NCBI GenBank assembly: GCA_045542355.1
Contig: JAZQKX010000031.1
Location: 86,968 to 150,967, forward strand
Source: UMGS1532 sp045542355
GTDB taxonomy: Bacteria; Bacillota; Clostridia; Oscillospirales; Acutalibacteraceae
Length of the DNA stretch: 64,000 nucleotides
Direction of reading: 5' to 3'
The number at the start of each line of letters is the position of its first letter. Position 1 is the first letter of the stretch. The notes under the pieces are model-generated. The model saw only the letters and a program-made list of their open reading frames with translations, had not been told where the DNA came from and ran no database searches. Positions 23,954 to 32,824 of this stretch are shown here, piece after piece. The position numbers and the translations under genes were made by a program.

Positions 23954-24067
23954 ATGAAAGTCAGACCTTCTGTTAAAAAGATTTGCGAAAAATGCAAAAT
24001 TATCAAACGCAAGGGAAAAGTAATGGTTATCTGTGAAAATCCCAAGCACAAGCAGCGCCAGGGTTAA
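23954..24067 (+). CDS. rpmJ: 50S ribosomal protein L36, zinc type
   Basis: A 37-residue L36, the smallest ribosomal protein. It starts MKVRPSVKKICEKCKIIKRK. The zinc ligands C11, C14, C27 and H32 are all in place (ICEKC, then ICENPKHKQR). AGGAGG lies upstream. Located between infA and rpsM as expected. Confidence 0.97.
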   Translation: MKVRPSVKKICEKCKIIKRKGKVMVICENPKHKQRQG

Positions 24068-24103
24068 TCCTGCGCTAACAACAATGTGGAGGTGCATTTA
24101 TAA

Positions 24104-24472
24104 ATGGCGCGTATTGCTGGTGTAGATCTTCCAAGAGAAAAACGAGTTGAAATCGGACTCACATACATTTTTGGAATCGGTCTTACAACATCTAAAAAGA
24201 TTCTTGCTGACACAGGCATCAATCCTGATACTCGTGTTAAGGATCTTACAGAGGAAGATATCTCAAAACTTCGTGAGTATATCGACCACAACCTTCAGGT
24301 TGAAGGTGATCGTCGCAGAAATATCGCATTTGATATTAAAAGACTTATCGAAATCGGTAGCTATCGTGGAACTCGTCACCGTAAGGGCTTGCCCGTAAGA
24401 GGACAGCGTTCTAAGACTAACGCTCGTACCCGTAAAGGTCCGAAGAAGACAATAGCTAACAAGAAGAAATAA
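24104..24472 (+). CDS. rpsM: 30S ribosomal protein S13
   Basis: A 122-residue S13 at the top of the 30S head, bridging to L5. It starts ARIAGVDLPREKRVEIGLTY; the helix-two-turn-helix motif is followed by the basic signature RGLPVRGQRSKTNARTRKG-like tail (RKGLPVRGQRSKTNARTRKG). Normal length; it opens the alpha-operon block. GGAGGTG precedes the ATG. Confidence 0.97.
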   Translation: MARIAGVDLPREKRVEIGLTYIFGIGLTTSKKILADTGINPDTRVKDLTEEDISKLREYIDHNLQVEGDRRRNIAFDIKRLIEIGSYRGTRHRKGLPVRGQRSKTNARTRKGPKKTIANKKK

Positions 24473-24487
24473 GCGGGAGGAAGAAAT

Positions 24488-24889
24488 ATGGCAATCAAGG
24501 GTAAGAAGACTACCGCAACCCGCAGACGCCGCGAAAAGAAAAATATTGAGCGTGGCGCTGCCCATATCCAGTCAACCTTCAACAACACCATCGTTACCAT
24601 CACCGATACACAGGGTAATGCTCTTTCTTGGGCATCTGCAGGTGAATTAGGTTTCCGTGGTTCCAGAAAGTCTACTCCTTTCGCAGCACAGAGTGCGGCA
24701 GAAACCGCTGCTAAGGCTGCTATGGAGCATGGTTTGAAGACTGTTGAAGTATTCGTAAAAGGACCGGGTGCAGGTCGCGAAGCTGCTATCAGAGCGCTTC
24801 AGTCAGCAGGTCTTGAGGTTAGCATGATTAAGGATGTAACCCCGATTCCTCACAACGGCTGCCGCCCGCCCAAAAGAAGAAGAGTTTAA
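24488..24889 (+). CDS. rpsK: 30S ribosomal protein S11
   Basis: A 133-residue S11 of the 30S platform, next to the mRNA exit. It contains AHIQSTFNNTIVTITDTQGN and the Gly-rich VKGPGAGREAAIRALQ signature, ending with the PHNGCRPPKRRRV tail. Fifteen bases after rpsM, with GGGAGG. Confidence 0.97.
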   Translation: MAIKGKKTTATRRRREKKNIERGAAHIQSTFNNTIVTITDTQGNALSWASAGELGFRGSRKSTPFAAQSAAETAAKAAMEHGLKTVEVFVKGPGAGREAAIRALQSAGLEVSMIKDVTPIPHNGCRPPKRRRV

Positions 24890-24910
24890 TTATTTTTGGA
24901 GGTGTAACAG

Positions 24911-25537
24911 ATGGCAAGATATACCGGTGCAGTTTGTAAGCTTTGCCGCCGCGAGGGTCAGAAATTGTTCCTTAAGGGTGAGCGTTGCTACTCAGAAAAG
25001 TGCTCTGTAGGTATAAGAGCATACGCTCCTGGTCAGCATGGACAGGGTCGTAAGAAGAACTCAGAATACGGCATTCATCTCCGCGCAAAGCAGAGAGCAA
25101 GACGTTTCTACGGTGTAAACGAAACTCAGTTCCGTCATTATTTTGAAGTTGCTGAGCGTAAGGTTGGTATCACAGGTGACAACCTGTTAAGAATGCTCGA
25201 AAGCCGTTTGGACAATATTGTATACAGAGTTGGTTTCGCATCTTCCAGAGCAGAAGCCAGACAGCTCGTTGGTCACGGCCATTTTGAAGTAAACGGTCAC
25301 AGAGTTGACATTGCTTCCTATCTTTGCAAGGCTGGCGACGTTATCACAGTTTGTCAGAAGAGCAGAAGCCTTGACAAAATCAAAGCAGTCATTGAGGCAA
25401 ATTCAGGACGTCCTGTTCCCCAGTGGATCGATGTAAACGCTGATAACTTCGAGGCTAAGGTTGTTACCTTACCTAACCGTGATCAGATCGATGCACCTGT
25501 TGAGGAGCAGCTCATCGTCGAGTTCTATTCTAAGTAA
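24911..25537 (+). CDS. rpsD: 30S ribosomal protein S4
   Basis: A 208-residue S4, a primary assembly protein that nucleates the 5' domain of 16S rRNA. The N-terminal zinc site has C9, C12, C26 and C31. An S4 RNA-binding domain with RLDNIVYRVGFASSRAEARQ lies in the middle. In enteric bacteria S4 represses the alpha operon; an 87-base gap with a 12-bp hairpin follows this gene before rpoA. Its place inside the alpha operon differs from Bacillus subtilis, where rpsD is unlinked. Confidence 0.97.
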   Translation: MARYTGAVCKLCRREGQKLFLKGERCYSEKCSVGIRAYAPGQHGQGRKKNSEYGIHLRAKQRARRFYGVNETQFRHYFEVAERKVGITGDNLLRMLESRLDNIVYRVGFASSRAEARQLVGHGHFEVNGHRVDIASYLCKAGDVITVCQKSRSLDKIKAVIEANSGRPVPQWIDVNADNFEAKVVTLPNRDQIDAPVEEQLIVEFYSK

Positions 25538-25551
25538 TAATCCCTATCGGT

Positions 25552-25583
25552 ACACTTGTGTTCACCGTGCGGAACATAAGTGT
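25552..25583 (+). promoter_or_regulatory. Hairpin in the rpsD-rpoA gap
   Basis: A 12-bp stem (ACACTTGTGTTC with GAACATAAGTGT, one G-U pair) and an 8-base loop ACCGTGCG. It is the only sizeable gap in the alpha block. It lacks a T-run, so it is more likely a translational or RNA-processing element than a terminator. Confidence 0.45.
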
Positions 25584-25624
25584 CAGATTCTTAAAATTAC
25601 TCGTGCGGAGAAATGGAGCTTTAG

Positions 25625-26575
25625 ATGCAAGTATCTATTGACAAGCCCAAAATTGAAATGCTGGATATGTTGCCTGATGGCACATACGGCAAATTCATCA
25701 TCGAACCTTTAGAGAATGGCTACGGCATTACTTTAGGCAACAGCCTTCGCCGTGTATTGCTTTCCTCTCTTCCTGGTGTAGCTGTAACCTCCGTTAAGAT
25801 TGACGGTGTATTACATGAGTTTTCTACAATTCCGGGCGTAAAGGAAGATGTTACTGAAATCATCCTTAACGTAAAAGGTTTAACTGCAAATTTAACCAGT
25901 GACGGTCCTAAAACTGTTTACATTGAAGCACAAGGTCCCTGTGAAATCACAGGCGCTTCAATCAAGGTTGATTCTGAGGTTGAAATTCTCAATCCCGATT
26001 TGCACATTGCAACTCTTGACGAGGGCGGTAAGCTCATTATGGAGCTTGTTCTTGACAAGGGCAGGGGATATGTTTCTGCCGAAAAGAATAAGACTGCTCA
26101 AACAGTTATCGGCGTTATTCCCGTTGACTCTATCTACACTCCTGTAGTTAAGGCTAACTTCACTGTTGAAGATACCCGTGTTGGTAATGTTACCGACCTG
26201 GATCGCCTTATCCTTGAAGTGTGGACAAACGGAACAATTTCTGCCAAGGATGCTGTATCACTGGCAGCCAAGATACTCACTGAACATCTCAAACTTCTTG
26301 TAGATCTTTCCGGTGGACAATATAGCGGAGAGATTATGGTTGAGAAGGGCGACATGGGTAAAGAAAAAGTCCTTGAGATGACCATTGAGGAGCTTGACCT
26401 TTCGGTTCGTAGCTTTAATTGCTTAAAGAGAGCCGGAATCAATACTGTCGAGGATCTTACCAACAAGTCCGAGGAGGACATGATGAAGGTTCGTAACCTC
26501 GGACGTAAATCACTCGAAGAGGTTATCGCTAAGCTTGATTCGCTGGGCGTTGCCCTCTGCAGTAATGAGGAATAA
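25625..26575 (+). CDS. rpoA: DNA-directed RNA polymerase subunit alpha
   Basis: A 316-residue alpha subunit that dimerises to scaffold RNA polymerase. The N-terminal domain shows GNSLRRVLLSSLPGVAVTSV, the assembly motif. The C-terminal domain (from about residue 250) has the DNA- and UP-element-binding helix-hairpin-helix with RNLGRKSLEEVIAKL. GGAG lies 7 bases before the ATG (AATGGAGCTTTAG then ATG). Standard length, between rpsD and rplQ. Confidence 0.97.
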   Translation: MQVSIDKPKIEMLDMLPDGTYGKFIIEPLENGYGITLGNSLRRVLLSSLPGVAVTSVKIDGVLHEFSTIPGVKEDVTEIILNVKGLTANLTSDGPKTVYIEAQGPCEITGASIKVDSEVEILNPDLHIATLDEGGKLIMELVLDKGRGYVSAEKNKTAQTVIGVIPVDSIYTPVVKANFTVEDTRVGNVTDLDRLILEVWTNGTISAKDAVSLAAKILTEHLKLLVDLSGGQYSGEIMVEKGDMGKEKVLEMTIEELDLSVRSFNCLKRAGINTVEDLTNKSEEDMMKVRNLGRKSLEEVIAKLDSLGVALCSNEE

Positions 26576-26609
26576 TTCAATTATCACTAATATAAAGGAG
26601 TGAGTATAA

Positions 26610-26951
26610 ATGCCAGGCACAAGAAAGCTCGGTAGAACCAGTGACCACAGAATAGCAATGCTCCGTGGCATGGTTACCTATTTGCTGGAAAATGGCAAAA
26701 TCGAAACCACCTATACACGTGCTCAGGAAGTACGTTCTATGGCGGAAAAGTATATTACACTCGCAAAAGAAAGCAGTCTGCACAACAAGCGTCAGGCTAT
26801 GTCTTTCGTAACTAAGGAAGCTGTAGTTAACAAGTTGTTTAACGAAATTGCTCCTAAATATGCTGATAAGAACGGCGGTTACTGCCGTATTACCAAAATC
26901 GGTCCTCGCCGTGGCGATGCTGCCGAGATGGCAATCATTGAGCTTATCTAA
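26610..26951 (+). CDS. rplQ: 50S ribosomal protein L17
   Basis: A 113-residue L17, located at the tunnel exit side of the 50S subunit. It begins PGTRKLGRTSDHRIAMLRGM, the family signature, and ends with RRGDAAEMAIIELI. It is the last gene of the ribosomal block, followed by two terminators in tandem. No ECF transporter genes follow, unlike in many Firmicutes. Confidence 0.97.
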   Translation: MPGTRKLGRTSDHRIAMLRGMVTYLLENGKIETTYTRAQEVRSMAEKYITLAKESSLHNKRQAMSFVTKEAVVNKLFNEIAPKYADKNGGYCRITKIGPRRGDAAEMAIIELI

Positions 26952-26965
26952 TTGTGAGTTACTAA

Positions 26966-27000
26966 AAGAACCTTTCCATTTTTGGAAGGGTTCTTTTTTT
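26966..27000 (+). terminator. Terminator of the alpha operon
   Basis: A 12-bp stem (AAGAACCTTTCC with GGAAGGGTTCTT, one G-U) followed by seven T, starting 15 bases after rplQ. Confidence 0.9.
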
Positions 27001-27032
27001 ATGTAGGTATATTAAAACTTATTGTATCTTAT

Positions 27033-27075
27033 AACGCGACAGTTTGCGCTAAAAAGGCAGATTGTCGCGTTTTTT
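27033..27075 (+). terminator. Second, back-up terminator
   Basis: A 15-bp stem (AACGCGACAGTTTGC with GCAGATTGTCGCGTT, two G-U pairs), loop GCTAAAAAG, then a T-run. It insulates the mraZ promoter from the ribosomal operon. Confidence 0.85.
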
Positions 27076-27121
27076 CTGTTATTTTGTCAAAAAAGAAATT
27101 ATTATTTACTGAAAATAACTA

Positions 27122-27150
27122 TTGATTTTTTTATAACTATGGTATATAAT
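27122..27150 (+). promoter_or_regulatory. mraZ promoter
   Basis: TTGATT, a 17-base spacer and TATAAT, directly followed by the MraZ-box repeats. Confidence 0.7.
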
Positions 27151-27156
27151 AGTCTC

Positions 27157-27204
27157 AAAGTGGTAGAAAATCCCGTAAAAGTGGATTTCGGTGTCAAAAA
27201 GTGG
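27157..27204 (+). promoter_or_regulatory. MraZ-box repeats
   Basis: Three AAAGTGG direct repeats at 27157, 27178 and 27198, about two helical turns apart, lie between the promoter and mraZ. A GTGAGG and a GTGG follow. MraZ proteins are known to bind GTGG-type direct repeats in their own leader, so this is a likely autoregulatory operator. Confidence 0.6.
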
Positions 27205-27221
27205 GGAAGTGAGGTGAGACA

Positions 27222-27656
27222 GTGGTTTACGGTGAATATCCTTATAAAATTGATAAAAAGAATAGAATGTGTATTCCGTCAGATTTTCGTAAGTTTTTCG
27301 GCGAGAAGTGTATGGTGTGTCGAGGATTAGATGCCAAGCCCTGTCTGTACATTTATCCCATGGATGGCTGGGCTGAACTAGATGCTTATATTAAGAGTAT
27401 GCCCCTCGCCACATCAAGAACCGTAAGAAAGTTTGTTTTTGCTGGTGCCGCCGAGTTGGAGTTCGACGGACAGGGAAGAATTCTGTTACCCGCGCATCTT
27501 CGCGAATATGCGGGGCTAACCGAAGAAGTAATGGTTGTGGGTCAGTCTGACTATGCCGCCATTTGGAATCCCGAAAGATGGGAAGAGGAGAAGATTATTT
27601 GTTCTCCCGAGAATGCTGTTGCACTTCTGGAATCCTGGGAAGTAAAGGAGCCGTAA
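27222..27656 (+). CDS. mraZ: Transcriptional regulator MraZ
   Basis: A 144-residue MraZ with two AbrB-like halves (YGEYPYKIDKKNRMCIPSDF at 2-21, and FDGQGRILLPAHLREYAG near 84-101). In known systems it binds repeats before its own gene and represses the division and cell-wall cluster. The start is GTG 27222 with GAGGTG 6 bases upstream. rsmH begins one base after its stop. GTGG-type repeats are present in the leader, supporting autoregulation. Confidence 0.95.
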   Translation: MVYGEYPYKIDKKNRMCIPSDFRKFFGEKCMVCRGLDAKPCLYIYPMDGWAELDAYIKSMPLATSRTVRKFVFAGAAELEFDGQGRILLPAHLREYAGLTEEVMVVGQSDYAAIWNPERWEEEKIICSPENAVALLESWEVKEP

Positions 27657-27657
27657 A

Positions 27658-28587
27658 ATGGAGTTTATACACAAGTCTGTGATGCTCAATGAAGTACTTG
27701 ATTTGCTGGATATAAACCCTGAAGGTATATATGTTGACGGTACCGCTGGCGGTGCGGGTCATTCATCTGCTATAGCCAGAAAACTCAAAGGCGGAAAGCT
27801 GTATGCCCTTGACAGAGACCCCGATGCAGTTGCAGTTGCCACCGAAAGATTAAAAGATTCCAATGCAGAAGTTATTAACACCAACTTCCGGTATATGAAA
27901 ACAGCGTTGTCCAATAAAGGTGTAAAAAGGGTAAACGGAGTTTTACTGGATTTGGGTGTATCGTCATGGCAACTCGATAACAGGTCCCGTGGATTCTCTT
28001 ATCACGATGACGCTCCTCTGGATATGAGAATGAGCCAAGAGGGGACAACCGCTGCCGATTTGGTTAATACCCTCAATGTAGAAGAGTTAACAAAAATTTT
28101 TAGAGATTTCGGCGAAGAAAAGTTCGCTTGGAAAATTGCAAACGCTATAGTTGATAAAAGGGGACAGAAACCCATTCTCACTACTCTGCAGTTGTCGGAT
28201 ATAATAAGTAATTGTGTTCCCGCAAAGGTCAAGAGAAATGGCCATCCCGCAAGAAAATGCTTTCAAGCCTTGCGCATAGCTGTTAACGAAGAATTGGATT
28301 TGCTTGAGGATTCACTTTTGGATGCTTTCCAAATGCTGGAGGTAGGCGGCGTGCTTGCCGTGATAACATTCCATTCGTTAGAAGACAGGATAGTTAAGAA
28401 TACTTTTACTGAGCTTTGTCGAGGTTGTACCTGTCCATCCGATTTTCCAGTGTGTGTGTGCGGCAAGACCCCAAAAGCTAAGTTGGCAACAAGAAAACCC
28501 ATAGTACCCACAGAAGAGGAGTTAAGCGATAATCAAAGGAGCCGTAGCGCCAAGCTACGAGGAATTATTAAAATACAGGAGTGTTGA
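27658..28587 (+). CDS. rsmH: 16S rRNA (cytosine(1402)-N(4))-methyltransferase RsmH
   Basis: A 309-residue SAM-dependent enzyme that methylates C1402 of 16S rRNA in the decoding centre. It begins FIHKSVMLNEVLDLL. The SAM-binding motif VDGTAGGAGHSSAIA is at about 22-36, and the family block ITFHSLEDRIVKNTF occurs near residue 237. A Cys-rich stretch (CRGCTC, CVCG) follows. Standard length. It lies directly after mraZ, as usual. Confidence 0.96.
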   Translation: MEFIHKSVMLNEVLDLLDINPEGIYVDGTAGGAGHSSAIARKLKGGKLYALDRDPDAVAVATERLKDSNAEVINTNFRYMKTALSNKGVKRVNGVLLDLGVSSWQLDNRSRGFSYHDDAPLDMRMSQEGTTAADLVNTLNVEELTKIFRDFGEEKFAWKIANAIVDKRGQKPILTTLQLSDIISNCVPAKVKRNGHPARKCFQALRIAVNEELDLLEDSLLDAFQMLEVGGVLAVITFHSLEDRIVKNTFTELCRGCTCPSDFPVCVCGKTPKAKLATRKPIVPTEEELSDNQRSRSAKLRGIIKIQEC

Positions 28588-28592
28588 GGGAA

Positions 28593-29042
28593 TTGAATAA
28601 TATTAAATACTTTAATGACAATTTAGCTCACGACTACGATAGGTTTATGCCTAAAACCAGTCGCGACACTCATGATGATAAGATAGTAAAAATGCAACCC
28701 AAGGCTAAGAAAACAACAAATAAAAAGCCTAAGGCTGTATTAAAGACAGGTGCGTTTCCAATAATTATGACTGTGGTGATTGTTGCCGCTATTATCTGCA
28801 ATCTGTTTTTAAGAGCCGAGATATCCCGCATCAGCAACGAGCTCGGTGCGGCGGAAACTTTGACCGAACAACTCATGAGTGAACAAACCAGACTGAGTGT
28901 TGAGTTAGAAAAGAAAACTGCTGTTGGCAATCTTGAAAAACAGGCTATAGGTCTGGGTATGCAAAAGCAGGAAAAATCACAAATGAATTATATATTTACC
29001 TATGATAATGAGGTTGTTGAAGAATCTGCAGATATAGAATAA
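28593..29042 (+). CDS. ftsL: Cell division protein FtsL-like
   Basis: About 149 residues with a basic cytoplasmic N terminus and one transmembrane helix (AFPIIMTVVIVAAIICNLFL). An extracellular coiled coil with Leu heptads (ISRISNELGAAETLTEQL) follows. This is the FtsL layout at the FtsL position, between rsmH and the division PBP; sequence conservation is low, so context carries the call. FtsL joins DivIC and FtsQ to activate septal synthesis. The start is uncertain: TTG 28593 is 11 bases after AGGAG, while GTG 28581 overlaps rsmH. Confidence 0.75.
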   Translation: MNNIKYFNDNLAHDYDRFMPKTSRDTHDDKIVKMQPKAKKTTNKKPKAVLKTGAFPIIMTVVIVAAIICNLFLRAEISRISNELGAAETLTEQLMSEQTRLSVELEKKTAVGNLEKQAIGLGMQKQEKSQMNYIFTYDNEVVEESADIE

Positions 29043-29073
29043 AACAACCGCTTGGGCGAATATAAATAGGTTG

Positions 29074-29105
29074 ACGAGAGCCATAAATTTATGACTCTCG
29101 TTTTC
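29074..29105 (+). terminator. Hairpin with T-run between ftsL and the PBP gene
   Basis: ACGAGAG/CTCTCGT outer stem and CATAAA/TTTATG inner stem with one mismatch, then TTTTC. It may partly attenuate read-through into the PBP gene; no clear promoter follows it. Confidence 0.55.
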
Positions 29106-29130
29106 GAGCATTTTTGAAAGGAGCAGAATT

Positions 29131-31374
29131 ATGTCGAAAAACCCCACTAAGTTAATGTTATTTCGCATGACCGCTGTGCTGATGGGCATGGTTATCATAA
29201 TGTTTGTTATCACAGGTGTGCGCCTTACAAAAATCATGATAGTAGACGGCGAAGAATATAAAGAAAAAGCCTCTCAACAACAGCTTTATGACACCCAGAC
29301 AACTGCTCTGCGTGGCGACATTTACGACTGCAACATGAATCTGTTGGCAACAAGTGCAACTGTATGGAATGTTTATGTTACACCCAATGATTTTGAATCT
29401 GCCTATAAAGGCAGACCTGACGATGAAGCTAAGGCAAAGGAGGATATAGCTTCGGGACTTGCAAAAATTCTCGACATTGATGAGGAAAAAGTCGAGAAAT
29501 ATATTAACCAAAAATCAAGCTATGTTGTTATAAAGAGAAATATCGAAAAGAAGCAGGCGGATAAGGTCCGCGAATTTATAGCCGATGGTCTTTATGGTGA
29601 CGTATTAGGCTTGGATGAATCCAGCAAAAGATACTATCCAAACGACACTTTGGCATCAACTGTACTGGGATTTGTAGGTGACGATAATCAGGGCCTCAAC
29701 GGTGTGGAATACACCTATGACACAAAACTTACAGGCACTCCAGGTAGAGTTGTGGCATCTAAAAACGCCCATGGCGCCGATATGAAATTCAGCTATGAAT
29801 ATGTCGAAGAAGCTCAGAAAGGCGACACCTTGATATTAAGTATTGACACTTACATTCAGGAGGTAGCAGAAAAATATCTGGACCAGGCTGTTGAAGAAAA
29901 TGAAGTAGCCGAAAGAGGTACCTGTATTGTCATGGATGTAAATACAGGCGCTGTGAGAGCGTTGGCGGTTTCGGGTGACTTCAATCCAAACTCACCGTTC
30001 ACCCTTTCAGAAGAATATAAAAAACAGCTTAAAGGGCTTAAAGGTGACGAATACGATAAGAAAAAGGCTGAGCTACAGAATAAAATGTGGCGAAACAAAG
30101 CAGTGTCCGACACCTATGAGCCTGGCTCGGTATTTAAAATAGTTACCTGTGCCGCGGCATTGGAGGAGGGATTGACTTCTAAGTCAATGTCCTACAACTG
30201 CTCGGGACATATCACCATTGCGGGTCAGACCTATCATTGTCATAAAAAGGAAGGACACGGTACCCTGAGCCTCAGCGAATCTATGCAGAATTCCTGCAAC
30301 CCTGTATATATCAGTTTGGGTCAGCTTTTAGGTGTAAAGACCTTCTCAAAGTATTTCCGTTCCTTTGGTCTTACAGAAAAGACGGGTATTGATTTGCCGG
30401 GTGAGGCAATGTCCACCTATCATTCAGAAGAGAACATGGGTCCTGTTGAGTTAGCTTCAACAGCCTTCGGTCAGACCTTTAAAATAACCCCTATGCAGTT
30501 AATTACTGCTTGTAGCGCCGCGGTAAATGGCGGATATCTGGTACAGCCCCATGTTGTATCAGAAATAAGAGATGCCGACGGTAAGACCGTAGAAACTATT
30601 TCAACCGTACAGAAAAGACAGGTAGTATCAGCAGACACATCTGAAATTATGAGAGAGCTTTTGTTTGATGTTGTTGAAATAGGCGGCGGTAAGAATGCAT
30701 ATGTTGCGGGGTATGATATCGGCGGTAAAACCGGTACATCACAAAAAGTTGCCGAGAATATTTCTGAAGAAAAGGATAATCTTTACGTCGGCTCATTCTT
30801 AGGTGTTGCCCCCGCTAAAGATCCTGAAATTGCAATTCTATTCCTGCTTGACGAGCCTACAGGCGGCAATTACTACGGCGGTACAATCTCCGCACCCTCG
30901 GGCGGTAAAATACTTTCCGAGATTCTCCCGTATTTAGGATACGAGCCCAGCTACAGCGAGGAAGAGCTGGAGTCTATGTCAAAAGCCACCCCCGACCTAA
31001 GAGGTGAAAATGTGGCATCTGCACAGAATAAGCTTGTTACCGCAGGACTCAAATCCAGAGTGGTGGGCAATGGAGAAAAGGTAGTTTCCCAGATGCCCGA
31101 AAATGGTTCAAAAATATACGACGGCGGAGTTGTGGTACTCTATACAGAGGGCGAAAAAGTAACGAAAGCAGAGGTTCCCGATTTTGCAGGAATGACCATC
31201 TCTCAGGTGAATGAGATGGCAATCAATGCAGGATTTAACGTATATTTTGAGGGAACATCACTTACAGACAGCGGTGTGGTAGCCTACAGTCAAAGCGTTA
31301 AAGCTGGAAAGAAATTGGCGCTGGGCAGCACCATAACCGTCAGCTTCAGAAATGATACTATTGTAGATTTTTAA
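29131..31374 (+). CDS. spoVD: Class B penicillin-binding protein with PASTA domains (SpoVD/PBP2 type)
   Basis: A 747-residue peptidoglycan transpeptidase. A single N-terminal transmembrane helix (about 11-31) is followed by the dimerisation domain and the transpeptidase domain. The active-site motifs are complete: S333-V-F-K336, S388-C-N390 and K533-T-G535. Two PASTA repeats at the C terminus (from about residue 618, TPDLRGENVASAQNKL, and from 690, VPDFAGMTISQVNEM) resemble Bacillus SpoVD and PbpB. In Clostridia one protein at this locus often serves division, and whether it is vegetative or spore-specific cannot be told here. Confidence 0.9.
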   Translation: MSKNPTKLMLFRMTAVLMGMVIIMFVITGVRLTKIMIVDGEEYKEKASQQQLYDTQTTALRGDIYDCNMNLLATSATVWNVYVTPNDFESAYKGRPDDEAKAKEDIASGLAKILDIDEEKVEKYINQKSSYVVIKRNIEKKQADKVREFIADGLYGDVLGLDESSKRYYPNDTLASTVLGFVGDDNQGLNGVEYTYDTKLTGTPGRVVASKNAHGADMKFSYEYVEEAQKGDTLILSIDTYIQEVAEKYLDQAVEENEVAERGTCIVMDVNTGAVRALAVSGDFNPNSPFTLSEEYKKQLKGLKGDEYDKKKAELQNKMWRNKAVSDTYEPGSVFKIVTCAAALEEGLTSKSMSYNCSGHITIAGQTYHCHKKEGHGTLSLSESMQNSCNPVYISLGQLLGVKTFSKYFRSFGLTEKTGIDLPGEAMSTYHSEENMGPVELASTAFGQTFKITPMQLITACSAAVNGGYLVQPHVVSEIRDADGKTVETISTVQKRQVVSADTSEIMRELLFDVVEIGGGKNAYVAGYDIGGKTGTSQKVAENISEEKDNLYVGSFLGVAPAKDPEIAILFLLDEPTGGNYYGGTISAPSGGKILSEILPYLGYEPSYSEEELESMSKATPDLRGENVASAQNKLVTAGLKSRVVGNGEKVVSQMPENGSKIYDGGVVVLYTEGEKVTKAEVPDFAGMTISQVNEMAINAGFNVYFEGTSLTDSGVVAYSQSVKAGKKLALGSTITVSFRNDTIVDF

Positions 31375-31396
31375 AACTAACCCAAGGAGGATTAAC

Positions 31397-32824
31397 GTGG
31401 TTTTTTCTAAAATTTTTCCAAGTATAGACTGTAAATATAACGATGTGAAAATACTGGGAATAACATCCGATTCCCGTTTGGTTAAGTCGGGATACGTATT
31501 CGTTTGCATAAGCGGACCGCTGGACGACGGACATAAATATGCCCAGTCTGCATACGAAAAGGGTGCCGCGGTTATCATTGCTGAACGCGATGTTAATCTT
31601 CCTAATCAAATAATTGTAGATGATACCCACGATTTATTCTTCAGCGGTTGCGCCAACTGGTTTGACAATCCTCTTAAAAAAATGAAACTTGTGGGTGTAA
31701 CGGGAACCAACGGTAAAACCTCTGTTTCTTATATGGTAAAAACCATTTTGGAGGAAGCAGGGCATAAATGCGGATTGATAGGCACAATCCAGCATATGAT
31801 CGGCGACGAGGTGCTGGACTCCAACAATACAACCCCAGGTGCTTACGAGCTTAATGAGTTGTTTTCTAAAATGGCAGACGCGGGCTGTGACCACTGCATT
31901 ATGGAGGTTTCATCCCACGCTCTTCATCAAAAGAGAATATGCGGAGTAACCTTTGATGTTGCAATGTTTACCAATCTCACACAGGACCATCTTGATTACC
32001 ACAAGACCATGGAGAACTATCTACTTGCAAAGCGTGAGCTTTTCAAGATGTGCAAAACCGCGGTGGTTAATTTCGATGACCCTCATTGGAATCGGCTCGT
32101 TGAGGGATTGGATTGTAAAATAGTTAGTTATTCCACCGTCAGCGATGAGGCGACCTATTCTGCAAAGGGTATAGGCTACCGTGCAGACGGAGTTGACTTC
32201 GACTTTGTAGGTTATGGAATAATAGGAAGAGTTAAACTAAAAACAGGCGGAAAGTTCTCTGTTTACAACGGACTTTGTGCAGTATCCTGCGCACTATGTC
32301 TGGATGTGTCGCTGCTTACCATCAGTAAAGCGCTACACGCTTTACCAGGTGTAAAGGGTAGGGCAGAGGTTGTTCCCACAGGCAGAGATTTTCATGTTAT
32401 AATCGACTATGCGCACACCCCCGACGGACTTGAAAATATATTAGATACATTCCGCGAAGTGCCGAAAAACAGATTGATAGCTTTGTTCGGTTGCGGTGGC
32501 GACAGGGATAAAACCAAGCGTCCTCAAATGGGCGAGATAGCCGCAAGAATGGCAGATTTTGTTATCGTTACCTCAGATAATCCCCGAACAGAAAACCCAT
32601 CGGCAATAATCAAGGATATTGTTGCAGGGATGAAGGATGTAAAAACTCCTTATGTGGTTATTGAAAACCGTATTGATGCTATAAAATATGCTCTGTCACA
32701 TGCCGTTAAGGACGATATAATTGTACTGGCTGGTAAGGGTCATGAGACTTATCAGATTCTCAGCACAGGAAAAATTCATCTCGATGAGCGAGAGGTAGTT
32801 AAAGAGGCATTGGAGGAATTATAA
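31397..32824 (+). CDS. murE: UDP-N-acetylmuramoyl-tripeptide synthetase MurE (DAP type)
   Basis: A 475-residue ATP-dependent ligase adding the third residue to the peptidoglycan stem peptide in the cytoplasm. The ATP loop is GVTGTNGKTS (100-109). The substrate motif D394-N-P-R397 is that of meso-diaminopimelate enzymes, so the wall is probably DAP-type. The start is GTG 31397 with AAGGAGG upstream. Its stop overlaps the mraY ATG by one base. murF, which usually follows murE, is absent. Confidence 0.94.
   Translation: MVFSKIFPSIDCKYNDVKILGITSDSRLVKSGYVFVCISGPLDDGHKYAQSAYEKGAAVIIAERDVNLPNQIIVDDTHDLFFSGCANWFDNPLKKMKLVGVTGTNGKTSVSYMVKTILEEAGHKCGLIGTIQHMIGDEVLDSNNTTPGAYELNELFSKMADAGCDHCIMEVSSHALHQKRICGVTFDVAMFTNLTQDHLDYHKTMENYLLAKRELFKMCKTAVVNFDDPHWNRLVEGLDCKIVSYSTVSDEATYSAKGIGYRADGVDFDFVGYGIIGRVKLKTGGKFSVYNGLCAVSCALCLDVSLLTISKALHALPGVKGRAEVVPTGRDFHVIIDYAHTPDGLENILDTFREVPKNRLIALFGCGGDRDKTKRPQMGEIAARMADFVIVTSDNPRTENPSAIIKDIVAGMKDVKTPYVVIENRIDAIKYALSHAVKDDIIVLAGKGHETYQILSTGKIHLDEREVVKEALEEL

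Noticed and set aside
27022..27330. A 102-codon frame overlapping the mraZ promoter and gene start
   Set aside because: It covers a terminator, the promoter and the MraZ boxes, and conflicts with the well-supported mraZ frame.
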